Assembly (NCBI RefSeq): GCF_014652655.1
Contig: NZ_BMZF01000004.1
Coordinates: 219,980 to 283,979, forward strand
Direction of reading: 5' to 3'
Length of the DNA: 64,000 nucleotides
DNA from: Paramylibacter ulvae
Lineage (GTDB): Bacteria > Pseudomonadota > Alphaproteobacteria > Rhodobacterales > Rhodobacteraceae
Shown here: piece after piece, positions 9,395 to 18,097 of the stretch
How positions within the stretch are numbered: the stretch's first letter is position 1
How the letters are laid out: each line of letters opens with the position of its first letter
Notes under the pieces: generated by a model
Databases searched by the model: none
What the model saw: only the letters and a program-made list of their open reading frames with translations
Told to the model about the DNA's origin: nothing
Translations under genes and position numbers: made by a program

Positions 9395-10998
9395 ACCATC
9401 ACCGTTTTGATATCAGTCAGGTTCAGTTCAGGGAAATCACGTTCCACACGATCAATATCCCATTGTAAGCGGGTCATATAAACGGGGTCACCATCATGAT
9501 CCGTTGCCATATGCCCCTTGTTTCCATCAATGAACTTATCAACATTTTCTTTCGGACCGGTTAACCAACGGGCCGATGTGAATTGGGTTTGTTCAAATCG
9601 CACGGGAATGCCGTATTCCAATTCGATGCGTGATGCCAAAACCTCGAACTGCAACGCGCCCACAACGCCCACAATCCAGCCCGCACCGATCATCGGTTTG
9701 AACAGCTTGGCAGCACCTTCTTCGGCGAATTGGGTCAATGCTTTGTCCAGATGTTTTGCCTTCATCGGGTCGGTGGCGCGTACGGATTGCAGCAATTCGG
9801 GTGCGAATGAGGGGATGCCTGCGAACCGCAGCATTTCGCCTTCGGTCAGGGCATCACCGATGCGCAATTGGCCGTGGTTGGGGATGCCGATAATATCGCC
9901 TGCCCATGCTTCTTCGGCCAATTCACGATCTGATGCGAGGAACAACATAGGGCTGGCGATGGCCATGATTTTTTTGCTGCGCACGTGGGTTAATTTCATG
10001 CCGCGTTTGAAATGCCCGGCGCACAAACGCACGAATGCAATGCGGTCGCGGTGTTTGGGGTCCATATTGGCTTGAACCTTGAACACAAATCCCGAAACCT
10101 TTGACTCATCAGGGGAAATTGGGCGTACGTCGGATGGGCAAACCTGTGGTTTGGGGCCAAATTTTCCGATGCCTTCCATCAATTCCTGCACGCCAAAGCT
10201 ATTGATCGCAGAGCCAAACCAGATTGGGGTCAACGTGCCATCAAGGAATGCTTGGTGGTCGAATTCTGGCAGCAATTCGCGTGCCATTTCGACCTCTTCC
10301 AAGAATTTTTCAAGCAAGTTCGCAGGCACATGTTCGGCCAGTTTTGGATCATCCAAGCCGTTGATTTCAACGCTTTCCGCGATCACATTGCGATCAGAGC
10401 GATCCATTAATTCGAGGCGATCATTTAACAGATCGTAACAGCCCAAAAATTCACGACCAACACCAATTGGCCAACTCGCAGGACAGACATCAATTGCAAG
10501 ATTTTCTTGGATTTCGTCAATAATATCAAATGTTTCACGGCTCTCGCGATCCATTTTATTACAGAACGTCAGGATCGGCATATCGCGCAGGCGACAGACC
10601 TCGAACAATTTGCGCGTTTGGCTTTCAACACCTTTGGCACCGTCAATCACCATGACGGCAGCGTCAACGGCGGTGAGTGTGCGATAGGTGTCTTCGGAAA
10701 AATCTGAGTGACCGGGTGTGTCCACCAGATTGAACCAGAAATCCTTGAATTCAAAGGACATAGCGGATGCGGATACGGAAATGCCGCGATCCTTTTCCAT
10801 TTGCATGAAATCGGAACGTGTGCGGCGTGCTTCGCCTTTGGCGCGCACCTGTCCAGCCATCTGAATCGCACCACCATAGAGCAGAAATTTTTCCGTCAAA
10901 GTGGTTTTCCCCGCATCGGGGTGAGAGATGATGGCGAATGTGCGCCGCCGATCAATTTCGGGGGGCAAAACGAATGAATTATCTGCGCGATCTAACAT
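9391..10998 (-). CDS. prfC: Peptide chain release factor 3
   Basis: A 535-residue translational GTPase that recycles class I release factors RF1 and RF2 from the ribosome after termination. The G1 motif SHPDAGKTTLTE (residues 25-36), G3 DTPGHSDFSEDT and G4 NKMDRESR are intact, and the length and C-terminal domains match RF3 rather than EF-G. The gene has a 5' region of about 200 bases that contains the 11-bp repeat array at 11041-11084, oriented toward it. It is monocistronic as far as can be seen. Confidence 0.96.
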   Translation of the reverse strand: MLDRADNSFVLPPEIDRRRTFAIISHPDAGKTTLTEKFLLYGGAIQMAGQVRAKGEARRTRSDFMQMEKDRGISVSASAMSFEFKDFWFNLVDTPGHSDFSEDTYRTLTAVDAAVMVIDGAKGVESQTRKLFEVCRLRDMPILTFCNKMDRESRETFDIIDEIQENLAIDVCPASWPIGVGREFLGCYDLLNDRLELMDRSDRNVIAESVEINGLDDPKLAEHVPANLLEKFLEEVEMARELLPEFDHQAFLDGTLTPIWFGSAINSFGVQELMEGIGKFGPKPQVCPSDVRPISPDESKVSGFVFKVQANMDPKHRDRIAFVRLCAGHFKRGMKLTHVRSKKIMAIASPMLFLASDRELAEEAWAGDIIGIPNHGQLRIGDALTEGEMLRFAGIPSFAPELLQSVRATDPMKAKHLDKALTQFAEEGAAKLFKPMIGAGWIVGVVGALQFEVLASRIELEYGIPVRFEQTQFTSARWLTGPKENVDKFIDGNKGHMATDHDGDPVYMTRLQWDIDRVERDFPELNLTDIKTVMV

Positions 10999-11040
10999 GA
11001 GGCTGCGTATAGATAAGGTTTATAGGAAGGGCAAGAAAAC

Positions 11041-11084
11041 ACTGTGTGACATCTGTCGGACAAATGGCGGACAAGTGTATGGCA
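11041..11084 (-). repeat. Array of 11-bp direct repeats upstream of prfC (array A)
   Basis: Four consecutive 11-bp units end in GACA or GGCA on the plus strand: boundaries 11041-11051, 11052-11062, 11063-11073 and 11074-11084. Read toward prfC the central units are TGTCCGCCATT and TGTCCGACAGA, preceded by GCCATACACT. The array ends 43 bases before the prfC start codon. It matches array B upstream of serS in unit, phase, orientation and flank. The 11-bp phasing is typical of winged-helix or LexA-type direct-repeat operators; the binder is unknown. Confidence 0.7.
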
Positions 11085-11115
11085 TGCGTGGGGTGTTTTG
11101 GCAGATGTTGTCATT

Positions 11116-11136
11116 TGGATATTTAAAACATTTGGA
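11116..11136 (+). repeat. 21-bp intergenic repeat, copy 1
   Basis: This copy reads TGGATATTT...ACATTTGGA and differs by one base from the copy at 13686-13706. A third, more divergent copy is at 25798-25818. It is followed by AGGG and lies about 80 bases before the 11215 gene. Confidence 0.55.
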
Positions 11137-11214
11137 AGGGTGTGGCGGTGTTAGGAATGGTGCCTTTGCTTGTAAATTGTCAGTGGCGGCATAGATATAA
11201 TGGAAGGGGGAATT

Positions 11215-11694
11215 ATGAAAATAATATCACAAGACAGTAATCGGATGGTTGTGTGTGAGGACAATAAAGTCATGCGCATGTTTTTTGGTGCGTTTTTATT
11301 GGCTGGCTTTTATTTCATTTACAAAGTGGTATCAGGGCAGCTGGGCGATTATTTTGGGGCGGTTTTGTTTTTCGTGATGCCAATGGCAGGGTTGATGTTT
11401 TTTGCACCTGTCACGGTAATGACAATAGATCGCCAACAGAATGCGGTGCTGCATTCCCATAAACACCCGCTGCGCGCGGCTGATGAAACACGATATGAGT
11501 TATCGGATATCTCAGGGATCTGGTTTGCGCGGTTACGCGGTGATCATCGCGGGATGCGGCGCGTGTTGTTTCGGGTGCGGGATGCGAATGTCGGGTTCAC
11601 ATTACACAGTTTTGGTATATTTCGCGCAGAGACCATGCATACAGTTGTGTCTGAAATGCAGAAATTCATGAATATTGGTGGTGATCCCAGATAA
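11215..11694 (+). CDS. Hypothetical membrane protein
   Basis: A 159-residue protein with two adjacent membrane helices near the N-terminus (about residues 17-38 and 46-68), a short loop, and a C-terminal soluble domain of about 85 residues. The layout, with a strand-rich domain in which an arginine-rich stretch and FRVRDANVGFTLHSFG occur, recalls small bacterial PH-like membrane proteins, but I cannot confirm that. ATG 11215 has GGAAGGGGG upstream; an earlier ATG at 11200 is less suited. It stands alone between prfC and the SDR gene. Confidence 0.7.
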   Translation: MKIISQDSNRMVVCEDNKVMRMFFGAFLLAGFYFIYKVVSGQLGDYFGAVLFFVMPMAGLMFFAPVTVMTIDRQQNAVLHSHKHPLRAADETRYELSDISGIWFARLRGDHRGMRRVLFRVRDANVGFTLHSFGIFRAETMHTVVSEMQKFMNIGGDPR

Positions 11695-11759
11695 TGCCAT
11701 TTCTGCTGGACGTGGTGCGATGATGCGTTAGTCTGCGCCAAAAGCAGAAGGAATGCATT

Positions 11760-12536
11760 ATGGATTTAGGAATCAAAGGCAAACGCGCGATCGTATCGGC
11801 GGCGTCAAAGGGGCTTGGTTTTGGCTGTGCAGAGGCATTGGCAAAAGCGGGCGTTGATTTGGTGATTTGTGCGCGGACACAAGAAACATTGGACGCGGCG
11901 GCAGAAAAATTGCGTGTACACGGTGTGGATGTGACTGCGGTGGCGTGTGACATCACAACCGAAGCGGGACAAAAGCAGGTTTTGGATGCGGCGGGCCATG
12001 TAGATATTTTGGTCACCAACGCAGGTGGGCCGCCCCCCGGTGTGTGGTCTGATTGGAATCGTGATGATTTCATCAAGGCGCTGGACGCCAATATGTTAAC
12101 ACCAATTGCGTTGATGAAGGCCTGTTTGCCAAGCATGATGGAACAGGGTTGGGGTCGTGTGGTGAATATCACTAGCCAATCCGTGAAAGCACCGATTGCA
12201 GCACTTGGCCTGTCTAATGCCGCACGCACAGGGTTGACGGGTTATGTTGCAGGAACTGCGCGCCAAGTGGCCGGAAGCGGTGTGACAATTAACAACCTGT
12301 TGCCTGGGATTCACGCAACTGATCGTGCGGTTTCCTTGGATACTGGCGTGTCCAATGCGCAAGGGATCAGCATGGATCAAGCGCGTAAAAACCGCGAGGG
12401 CACCATTCCTGCAGGGCGTTATGGCGAGGCATCTGAATTTGGTGCGGCCTGCGCGTTTTTATGTTCAACGCAGGCTGGGTTTATCGTTGGGCAAAACCTA
12501 TTGCTTGACGGTGGCGCGACATTGGCGACGATTTAA
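11760..12536 (+). CDS. Atypical SDR family protein, 3-oxoacyl-ACP reductase-like
   Basis: A 258-residue Rossmann-fold protein. The cofactor loop is SAASKGLGFG instead of the classical TGxxxGxG, and the NAG motif (VTNAGG) and the active-site serine region (NITSQSVK) are present. At the place of the catalytic YxxxK it reads GLSNAARTG, so the tyrosine is leucine and the lysine is arginine. Family knowledge: a subgroup of BKR-like SDRs is known for exactly such imperfect tetrads. It may therefore bind a nucleotide without classical dehydrogenase activity. Its stop directly abuts the alkC start, so the two are almost certainly co-transcribed. Confidence 0.82.
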   Translation: MDLGIKGKRAIVSAASKGLGFGCAEALAKAGVDLVICARTQETLDAAAEKLRVHGVDVTAVACDITTEAGQKQVLDAAGHVDILVTNAGGPPPGVWSDWNRDDFIKALDANMLTPIALMKACLPSMMEQGWGRVVNITSQSVKAPIAALGLSNAARTGLTGYVAGTARQVAGSGVTINNLLPGIHATDRAVSLDTGVSNAQGISMDQARKNREGTIPAGRYGEASEFGAACAFLCSTQAGFIVGQNLLLDGGATLATI

Positions 12537-13661
12537 ATGGCAGAAAAGTTCAGCCTGAAAGACGAGTTGTTCAACCTTGATCGGGTGACTTATCTGGCTG
12601 AACTTTTCCATGCATCAGATTCTGAATTTGATCGGGATGGGTTTATTGCAGCCGTGATGGAGCGGATGCTGGATCTGGAATTGATGGCGCGCATTGGCTG
12701 GATCGCGCAATGTTTGACGCGGTTCTTACCAGATGATTTTGCAAATGCAGTGGATCGGATTGAAGCGGCATTGCCGCCAGAGCTCGATCCGAGCAAATCA
12801 GATGATGATTTTGGCAGCTTTATTTTTGCGCCTCTCAGTGAATATGTGGTGATGCACGGGCTGAATGATCAGCATTTTGAGCGATCAATGGTGTTGTTAC
12901 ACGCAATTACACGCCGCTTTTCTGTGGAATTTGCGATGCGGCATTTTTTGATCAGATACCCCGAGCGGGTGCTGGCGATATTTGATGAATGGGCGCGCGA
13001 TGACAATTATCACGTGCGCAGGTTAGTCAGCGAAAGCACGCGCCCCGTGTTGCCGTGGGGCAAGAAGGTCGCGCTGGAACAGACGCAAACGATACCGCTG
13101 TTGGATCAGTTATATGCCGATCGGACACGGTTTGTGACGCGATCAGTTGCCAATCACCTGAATGATATTTCCAAGATTGACCCAGAATTGGTGGTGGCGA
13201 CATTGCACGATTGGCGCAATCGTGGAGCGCAGGACGCAAAAGAGATGGCGTGGATGTGCAAACATGCGCTGCGCACATTGATCAAACAGGGGGATATGAA
13301 TGCGTTGTCCTTGTTAGGGTATCGTGAAAATCCAGCGGTGACGGTGGGGGGCGTCACCGTGCCCAAGCGCGTGAAAATGGATGATTATTTGGAGATTTCG
13401 AGCACGATTACAGCGACGCAAGATGAGCCGTTGATCGTAGATTTCATAATAGAATTCGTCAAAGCAAATGGTGAGCGCAAGCCCAAAGTGTTCAAGTTAA
13501 AACAGTTTGAGATCAAGGAAGGGCAGGTGGTTGAACTGCGTAAACGCCACCGTTTGGTTGCCAACGCGACGACGTTTAAATTGTTTACAGGTGCGCACCG
13601 CGTGCATTTGCAAGTAAACGGGCGTGTGCTGGCGAGCACGGATTTTGAATTGATCGCGTAG
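12537..13661 (+). CDS. alkC: DNA alkylation repair protein, AlkC-like glycosylase
   Basis: A 374-residue protein whose first two thirds are helical repeats of the AlkC/AlkD HEAT-like type, including MRHFLIRYPERVLAIFDEWA and LVSESTRPVLPWG, the latter resembling the conserved strand-recognition region of AlkC. Residues about 265-374 are beta-rich and fit the C-terminal Ig-like domain found in one AlkC subtype. AlkC removes 3-methyladenine and related cationic lesions from DNA by base excision. The ATG follows the SDR stop without a gap. I am confident of the superfamily and fairly confident of AlkC over AlkD. Confidence 0.8.
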   Translation: MAEKFSLKDELFNLDRVTYLAELFHASDSEFDRDGFIAAVMERMLDLELMARIGWIAQCLTRFLPDDFANAVDRIEAALPPELDPSKSDDDFGSFIFAPLSEYVVMHGLNDQHFERSMVLLHAITRRFSVEFAMRHFLIRYPERVLAIFDEWARDDNYHVRRLVSESTRPVLPWGKKVALEQTQTIPLLDQLYADRTRFVTRSVANHLNDISKIDPELVVATLHDWRNRGAQDAKEMAWMCKHALRTLIKQGDMNALSLLGYRENPAVTVGGVTVPKRVKMDDYLEISSTITATQDEPLIVDFIIEFVKANGERKPKVFKLKQFEIKEGQVVELRKRHRLVANATTFKLFTGAHRVHLQVNGRVLASTDFELIA

Positions 13662-13685
13662 CGTGCGGATGCGCCATCGCTTTTA

Positions 13686-13706
13686 TGGATATTTTAAACA
13701 TTTGGA
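13686..13706 (+). repeat. 21-bp intergenic repeat, copy 2
   Basis: TGGATATTTT...ACATTTGGA, 20 of 21 bases identical to the copy at 11116-11136. It follows a small imperfect hairpin (GATG cgc CATC at about 13668-13678) and a TTTT run, and lies about 95 bases before the symporter gene. Confidence 0.55.
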
Positions 13707-13799
13707 GAGATGACCCAGCGTTCACGGCTTTGTCAGGAAAAGCTATGATGTGAATCGGATTTTGCGTGATAGAAGCGCGCAAATTTTAAGGGGAAAATC

Positions 13800-15221
13800 A
13801 TGGAAATATTTGCAAGCCCGTGGGCGTTGGTTGGGTTTGTTTTGATTGTGTCAGGGATCAGCCTGTATTTGGCGCCGCGCAATGTTGGGCTCGCGGGATT
13901 TTTTGAAGGGGCGGATCACGCTGGCGGACAGCCCAGTTTGTGGGTGTTGGTATTGAGCCAAGTGACCACATGGATATTTGCACGATCATTGATGAATGCC
14001 GCGATTTTGGGGTATTTTTATGGGTTTGCGGGCACGTTGGCCTATACCACATATTATCTGAGTTTTCTGACGGGTGGCTTTATTGTTGCGCGGTTGCGGC
14101 GCGATCGCGCGGGATCGGTACAGGATTGGCTGTTTGATCATTTTGGGCGTACCGGGGAATGGACTTATAATGTGGTGATTGCGCTGCGCCTGTTGTCCGA
14201 GGTGTTTGCGAATTTGATCGTTGTTGGATTAATTTTCGCGGCGGCATTTCCAGATGTGGTTTGGGCAGAAGCGGGATCGGTGATTGCCCTTGCGTTCATC
14301 GGGTTGGTGTATTCTGCGCTTGGTGGATTGCGTGCATCGCTGCGTACAGATGTGTTGCAGATGCTTATTTTTCTGGTGGTGTTTATCATCGCATTTTGCG
14401 TGATGGTGTTGGGCGATGGGTTTTCGTTTGGCGCAATTTTTGGCGCACAGGGTGTGCATGATCAGGCCAGCCGCCCAGGGTGGGTTTTGGTCGCAGTGGC
14501 CGCATTGCAAGTGTTTTCATACCCCGCGCATGACCCCGTGATGATGGACCGTGGTTTTTTGGCGGATGAAGAAACAACGCGCAAGAGCTTTGGTTTTGCA
14601 TTTATCATTTCGGCGCTGTGCATATTTGGGTTTGGCATGTTTGGTATTCAGGCAGGGTTGATTGGTGCCGCTTATGAAAACCAATTGTTGGGTACTTGGT
14701 CCACGATGTTTGGGCCGTTTGTGTATTTTCTGATTGCCGCGTCATTGTTGGTTTCTGCGATTTCAACACTGGATAGCGCGTTGGCGTCTGCTGCGCGCCT
14801 GGTGATTGATGAATTCAATGTCGCCGCACGCAGCGTGTTAAACGGGCGCATTGCGATGGTGTTCTTCATGGTCGGTGGTGCAATTTTGACCCTGTGGGGG
14901 AATAAAACATTGTTTGATGCGGTGGCGGTTTCAGGCACAGCGTCGATGTTTTTAACACCTGTTTTGATACTGGCATTCATGGGAATGATTGTGCCGCGTT
15001 GGTCGTATTTGGTGGCGTGGACGGCGGCAATTTTAGGGGCAGCGGCGTATATGTATCGTGGTACTGAACTGGTTGCGCAAATGGTGAATCCATGGATATC
15101 GGCGGGTGAAATTCACAAATACGATCAGCTATTGGTGATTTGTATCGCTGTGCTTGTTGTCGGATTTGCCGCAGGAATTTTGGGGATCATCAGCAATCGG
15201 ATACTTGCCGTTCGCGCGTGA
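13800..15221 (+). CDS. Sodium:solute symporter (SSS) family transporter
   Basis: A 473-residue inner-membrane protein with about 13 predicted helices and the character of the SSS family (TLAYTTYYLSFLTGGF; SLLVSAISTLDSALASAARL, resembling the conserved sodium-site helix near TM8). The substrate cannot be told from sequence. ATG 13800 has AAGGGGAAAA upstream. No regulator or catabolic gene is adjacent; the next gene is an ABC ATPase 62 bases downstream that may share the transcript. Confidence 0.85.
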   Translation: MEIFASPWALVGFVLIVSGISLYLAPRNVGLAGFFEGADHAGGQPSLWVLVLSQVTTWIFARSLMNAAILGYFYGFAGTLAYTTYYLSFLTGGFIVARLRRDRAGSVQDWLFDHFGRTGEWTYNVVIALRLLSEVFANLIVVGLIFAAAFPDVVWAEAGSVIALAFIGLVYSALGGLRASLRTDVLQMLIFLVVFIIAFCVMVLGDGFSFGAIFGAQGVHDQASRPGWVLVAVAALQVFSYPAHDPVMMDRGFLADEETTRKSFGFAFIISALCIFGFGMFGIQAGLIGAAYENQLLGTWSTMFGPFVYFLIAASLLVSAISTLDSALASAARLVIDEFNVAARSVLNGRIAMVFFMVGGAILTLWGNKTLFDAVAVSGTASMFLTPVLILAFMGMIVPRWSYLVAWTAAILGAAAYMYRGTELVAQMVNPWISAGEIHKYDQLLVICIAVLVVGFAAGILGIISNRILAVRA

Positions 15222-15283
15222 CACTGGTATCGCCACGCTATGCCTGATTAAATTGGTCAGGTGAAGGAACCAAGGCAACCACC

Positions 15284-16369
15284 GTGACGCAAGACGCAAA
15301 TGATACTGCAATATTGGAACTGTGCGATATTACGCGCCGTTTTGGATCGCGCAATGTGGTTGATGGACTAAGCATTCGCTTGCTTGCGGGGCAGGTGACG
15401 TGTTTGTTGGGACCATCTGGTTGCGGCAAATCAACGACCCTGCGTATCGCGGCGGGTGTTGACCAGCAAACATCTGGGCGCGTTTTGATAAATGGCGAAA
15501 CCGTATCGGGTGATGGGCATCATTTACCACCAGAATCGCGTGGTATCGGATTGATGTTCCAAGATTTTGCCCTGTTCCCGCATTTGACCGTTGCGAAGAA
15601 TGTCGGGTTTGGGATTTCGCGTGATCCCAATCGGGACGTGCGAGTGCGCGAATTGCTCGGCAAGGTTGGATTAGAGGATTTTGGTGACAAGTACCCCCAT
15701 CAATTATCGGGTGGTGAACAGCAACGGGTTGCATTGGCGCGTGCATTGGCACCGCGCCCTGCCGTGATGTTGATGGATGAACCGTTTAGCGGGCTTGATA
15801 ATCGGCTGCGTGATACCGTTCGCGATGCAACGCTGGAATTGTTGAAATCCGAAGGCACGGCAGTGTTGATGGTCACGCATGAACCAGAAGAGGCGATGCG
15901 CATGGCCGATCAGATCGCATTGATGCGCGATGGGCGTATCGTGCAATCGGGTGCGCCGTATAATATCTATAATTCCCCAGTTGATCGCCGCGCTGCAGCA
16001 TTTTTTTCCGACATTAACGTGATAAACGGTCAGGTAAACGGTGCATTAACCCGTACGCCATTTGGTGAATTTTTGACACCTGGTATTGCCGATGGAACGG
16101 ATGTTGAAATTGTTATTCGACCACAACATTTGCGCATTGATTTTGATCGCGGTGGTCGCGGCCCAAACCCAACCGTCGAAGAGGGCACACCTGCACGTGG
16201 CGTGGTGGAGCGCGCTCGGTTTTTAGGGCATCAGAGTTTGGTCGAATTTGCGATGGATTATGACAATGTGCGCCTGCATGCGGTTGTTCCAGGTGTGTTT
16301 TTGCCTAACGCGGGCACGCCATTATGGTTAAGTGTGCGCCGCGATCGGTGCTTTGTTTTTGCGCAGTGA
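15284..16369 (+). CDS. ABC transporter ATP-binding protein (FbpC/PotA-like)
   Basis: A 361-residue cytoplasmic ATPase of an importer. Walker A GPSGCGKST (residues 43-51), Q-loop MFQDFALFPHLTV, signature LSGGEQQRVALARAL, Walker B VMLMDEPFSGLD and the switch histidine VTHEPEEA are intact, followed by a C-terminal TOBE-like regulatory domain (VEIVIRPQHLRI). The overall layout is that of ferric iron (FbpC) or polyamine-type importers. The start is GTG 15284. No permease or binding protein is next to it, so it is an orphan ATPase here and its substrate is open. Confidence 0.85.
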   Translation: MTQDANDTAILELCDITRRFGSRNVVDGLSIRLLAGQVTCLLGPSGCGKSTTLRIAAGVDQQTSGRVLINGETVSGDGHHLPPESRGIGLMFQDFALFPHLTVAKNVGFGISRDPNRDVRVRELLGKVGLEDFGDKYPHQLSGGEQQRVALARALAPRPAVMLMDEPFSGLDNRLRDTVRDATLELLKSEGTAVLMVTHEPEEAMRMADQIALMRDGRIVQSGAPYNIYNSPVDRRAAAFFSDINVINGQVNGALTRTPFGEFLTPGIADGTDVEIVIRPQHLRIDFDRGGRGPNPTVEEGTPARGVVERARFLGHQSLVEFAMDYDNVRLHAVVPGVFLPNAGTPLWLSVRRDRCFVFAQ

Positions 16370-16507
16370 AGGAAATGTTTCAATAAATCGGCAAATATTC
16401 ACGCAATCGCGATTGTTTAGGCTTTGAAACCATTGAAAAAGAGCCTAACTATATATCGGAAACAAAAAAACGGCGCATCTGTGCTGGCGATTTTTTAGGA
16501 GGATCAC

Positions 16508-16747
16508 ATGATTCCAATGACACCACTTTTCATCCAAAACATTGGCTTGCCAGGCTTGCTGCTGATTGCAGTTGTGGTTCTGGTCATGTTTGGCCGTGGT
16601 AAAATCAGCAACCTTATGGGCGAGGTGGGCAAAGGCATCACCGCATTCAAAAAAGGCGTGAGTGAAGGCAAAGACGAAATGGATGCCGCACTTGAAGACG
16701 CATCCGAAGAAGCCAAAGATATTACACCCAACAAAGACAAGGCATAG
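16508..16747 (+). CDS. tatA: Sec-independent protein translocase subunit TatA
   Basis: A 79-residue protein with one N-terminal membrane helix, the conserved hinge [16 protein letters not shown], an amphipathic helix and an acidic-then-basic tail. TatA oligomers form the pore for folded proteins with twin-arginine signals. ATG 16508 follows a strong site (TTAGGAGGATCAC). The N-terminus has about eight residues before the helix, somewhat longer than in many TatA proteins. First gene of tatABC. Confidence 0.95.
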   Translation: MIPMTPLFIQNIGLPGLLLIAVVVLVMFGRGKISNLMGEVGKGITAFKKGVSEGKDEMDAALEDASEEAKDITPNKDKA

Positions 16748-16775
16748 GCCCTGTTGCCGCGCATAGGGGATTTGC

Positions 16776-17222
16776 ATGTTTGATATTGGTATGGCCGAAA
16801 TGTTGGTCATTGGCGTTGTCGCCTTGATCGTTGTTGGCCCCAAAGATTTGCCCATGATGTTTCGCAAAGTGGGCAATTTTGTTGGCCGTGCCCGTGGCAT
16901 GGCGCGCGATTTCCAGCGTGCCATGGATCAGGCCGCGGATGACACGGGTATCAAGGATATTGGTGACACGGTGCGCAAGGCCACCGATATCAAAGATTTG
17001 GGTCTTGATACCATCAAGGACCCAATGAAATCATACGCTGACAATTTTGGCAGCGGTGCAAAATCTGCAAGCGATACAAGTGCATCGGGCGCGTCGGGCA
17101 CACCCGCAAAGGTTGCGAGCAAAACAACCGCGACCAAAACCGCCGCTAAAAAGCCTGCAAAAGCAGCGGCGAAAAAGACCACTAAAACAGCCGCAAAAAA
17201 GACCGCCAAGAAAGCAAGTTAA
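16776..17222 (+). CDS. tatB: Sec-independent protein translocase subunit TatB
   Basis: A 148-residue protein beginning MFDIGMAEMLVIGVVALIVVGPKDLP, or more precisely the usual TatB helix ending in VVGPKDLP, followed by an amphipathic helix. The last 45 residues are a lysine/alanine-rich, histone-H1-like tail of AAKK-type repeats, which is unusual in degree. TatB binds twin-arginine signals together with TatC. The stop TAA overlaps the tatC ATG (TAATG). Confidence 0.94.
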   Translation: MFDIGMAEMLVIGVVALIVVGPKDLPMMFRKVGNFVGRARGMARDFQRAMDQAADDTGIKDIGDTVRKATDIKDLGLDTIKDPMKSYADNFGSGAKSASDTSASGASGTPAKVASKTTATKTAAKKPAKAAAKKTTKTAAKKTAKKAS

Positions 17223-18097
17223 TGAGCGACACACCTGATCTGGAACATGATGATATCGAGGCGAGCTCCGCACCATTAATCGAACATCTTGCGGAATTAC
17301 GCACACGGTTAATCTATTCCGTCGGCGCATTTATCGTTGCGATGTTATTGGTGTTTTTCGTTGCTGAACCATTGTTGAATTTTCTGTTCGAACCAATTGC
17401 AAAAATCTTGCAAGAACGTGGACAGGATGCGCGCCTAATATTCACCGCCCCCCAAGAAAAATTCTTTGTCCTGTTTCGGATATCGGTCATCGGTGGTTTG
17501 ATGCTGGCATTCCCTGTGATCGCCTATCAGATGTGGCGCTTTGTGGCGCCGGGATTGTATAAAAATGAGAAGGGCGCATTTTTACCGTTTATTGTCGCAT
17601 CCCCTTTGTTGTTCCTGTTGGGCGCGGCATTCGCGCATTACGTTGTAACACCGCTGGCGATGCGGTTTTTCATCGGCTTTGGCGATATCCTTCCTGCCGT
17701 GACAGATTTGTTGACCAGCGGTGATGTGGGCAAGGTCGCCAACCCAGACGCCAGCCAAGAGTTGGAAACGGTGTTCTTAGGCTCGGTTAAGGAATCGCTA
17801 GATCTGACGTTAAAGTTCATCTTTGCCTTTGGGCTTTGTTTTCAGTTGCCTGTGTTGTTGACTTTGTTGGGTTTAGCAGGGATCGTTTCATCCCAAGGCC
17901 TGAAAGACATGCGCAAATATGCGGTTGTTGGGATCTTAACACTCGCCGCTGTGGTGACGCCCCCTGATGTGATTACACAGGTGATTTTGTTTAGCGTTGT
18001 TTACATGCTTTACGAGGTGTCCATCTGGTTGGTGATGATGGTGGAAAAGAAACGCGACGCACGCATCGCCGCCGAAGAAGCAGAGCTTGACCTGTGA
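17222..18097 (+). CDS. tatC: Sec-independent protein translocase subunit TatC
   Basis: A 291-residue, six-helix membrane protein that recognises twin-arginine signal peptides. The N-terminal block LIEHLAELRTRLIYS with the conserved glutamate and FAFGLCFQLPVLL are diagnostic. It is about 30 residues longer than E. coli TatC. The extra length lies mainly in a loop between helices near residues 155-185 (SGDVGKVANPDASQELETV). Its stop overlaps the GTG of the next ORF, so the ATPase gene is coupled to the tat operon. Confidence 0.95.
   Translation: MSDTPDLEHDDIEASSAPLIEHLAELRTRLIYSVGAFIVAMLLVFFVAEPLLNFLFEPIAKILQERGQDARLIFTAPQEKFFVLFRISVIGGLMLAFPVIAYQMWRFVAPGLYKNEKGAFLPFIVASPLLFLLGAAFAHYVVTPLAMRFFIGFGDILPAVTDLLTSGDVGKVANPDASQELETVFLGSVKESLDLTLKFIFAFGLCFQLPVLLTLLGLAGIVSSQGLKDMRKYAVVGILTLAAVVTPPDVITQVILFSVVYMLYEVSIWLVMMVEKKRDARIAAEEAELDL

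Noticed and set aside
16424-16452. Promoter before tatA
   Set aside because: TTGAAA and TATATA occur, but the spacings (20 or 11) do not fit, so no promoter is called.
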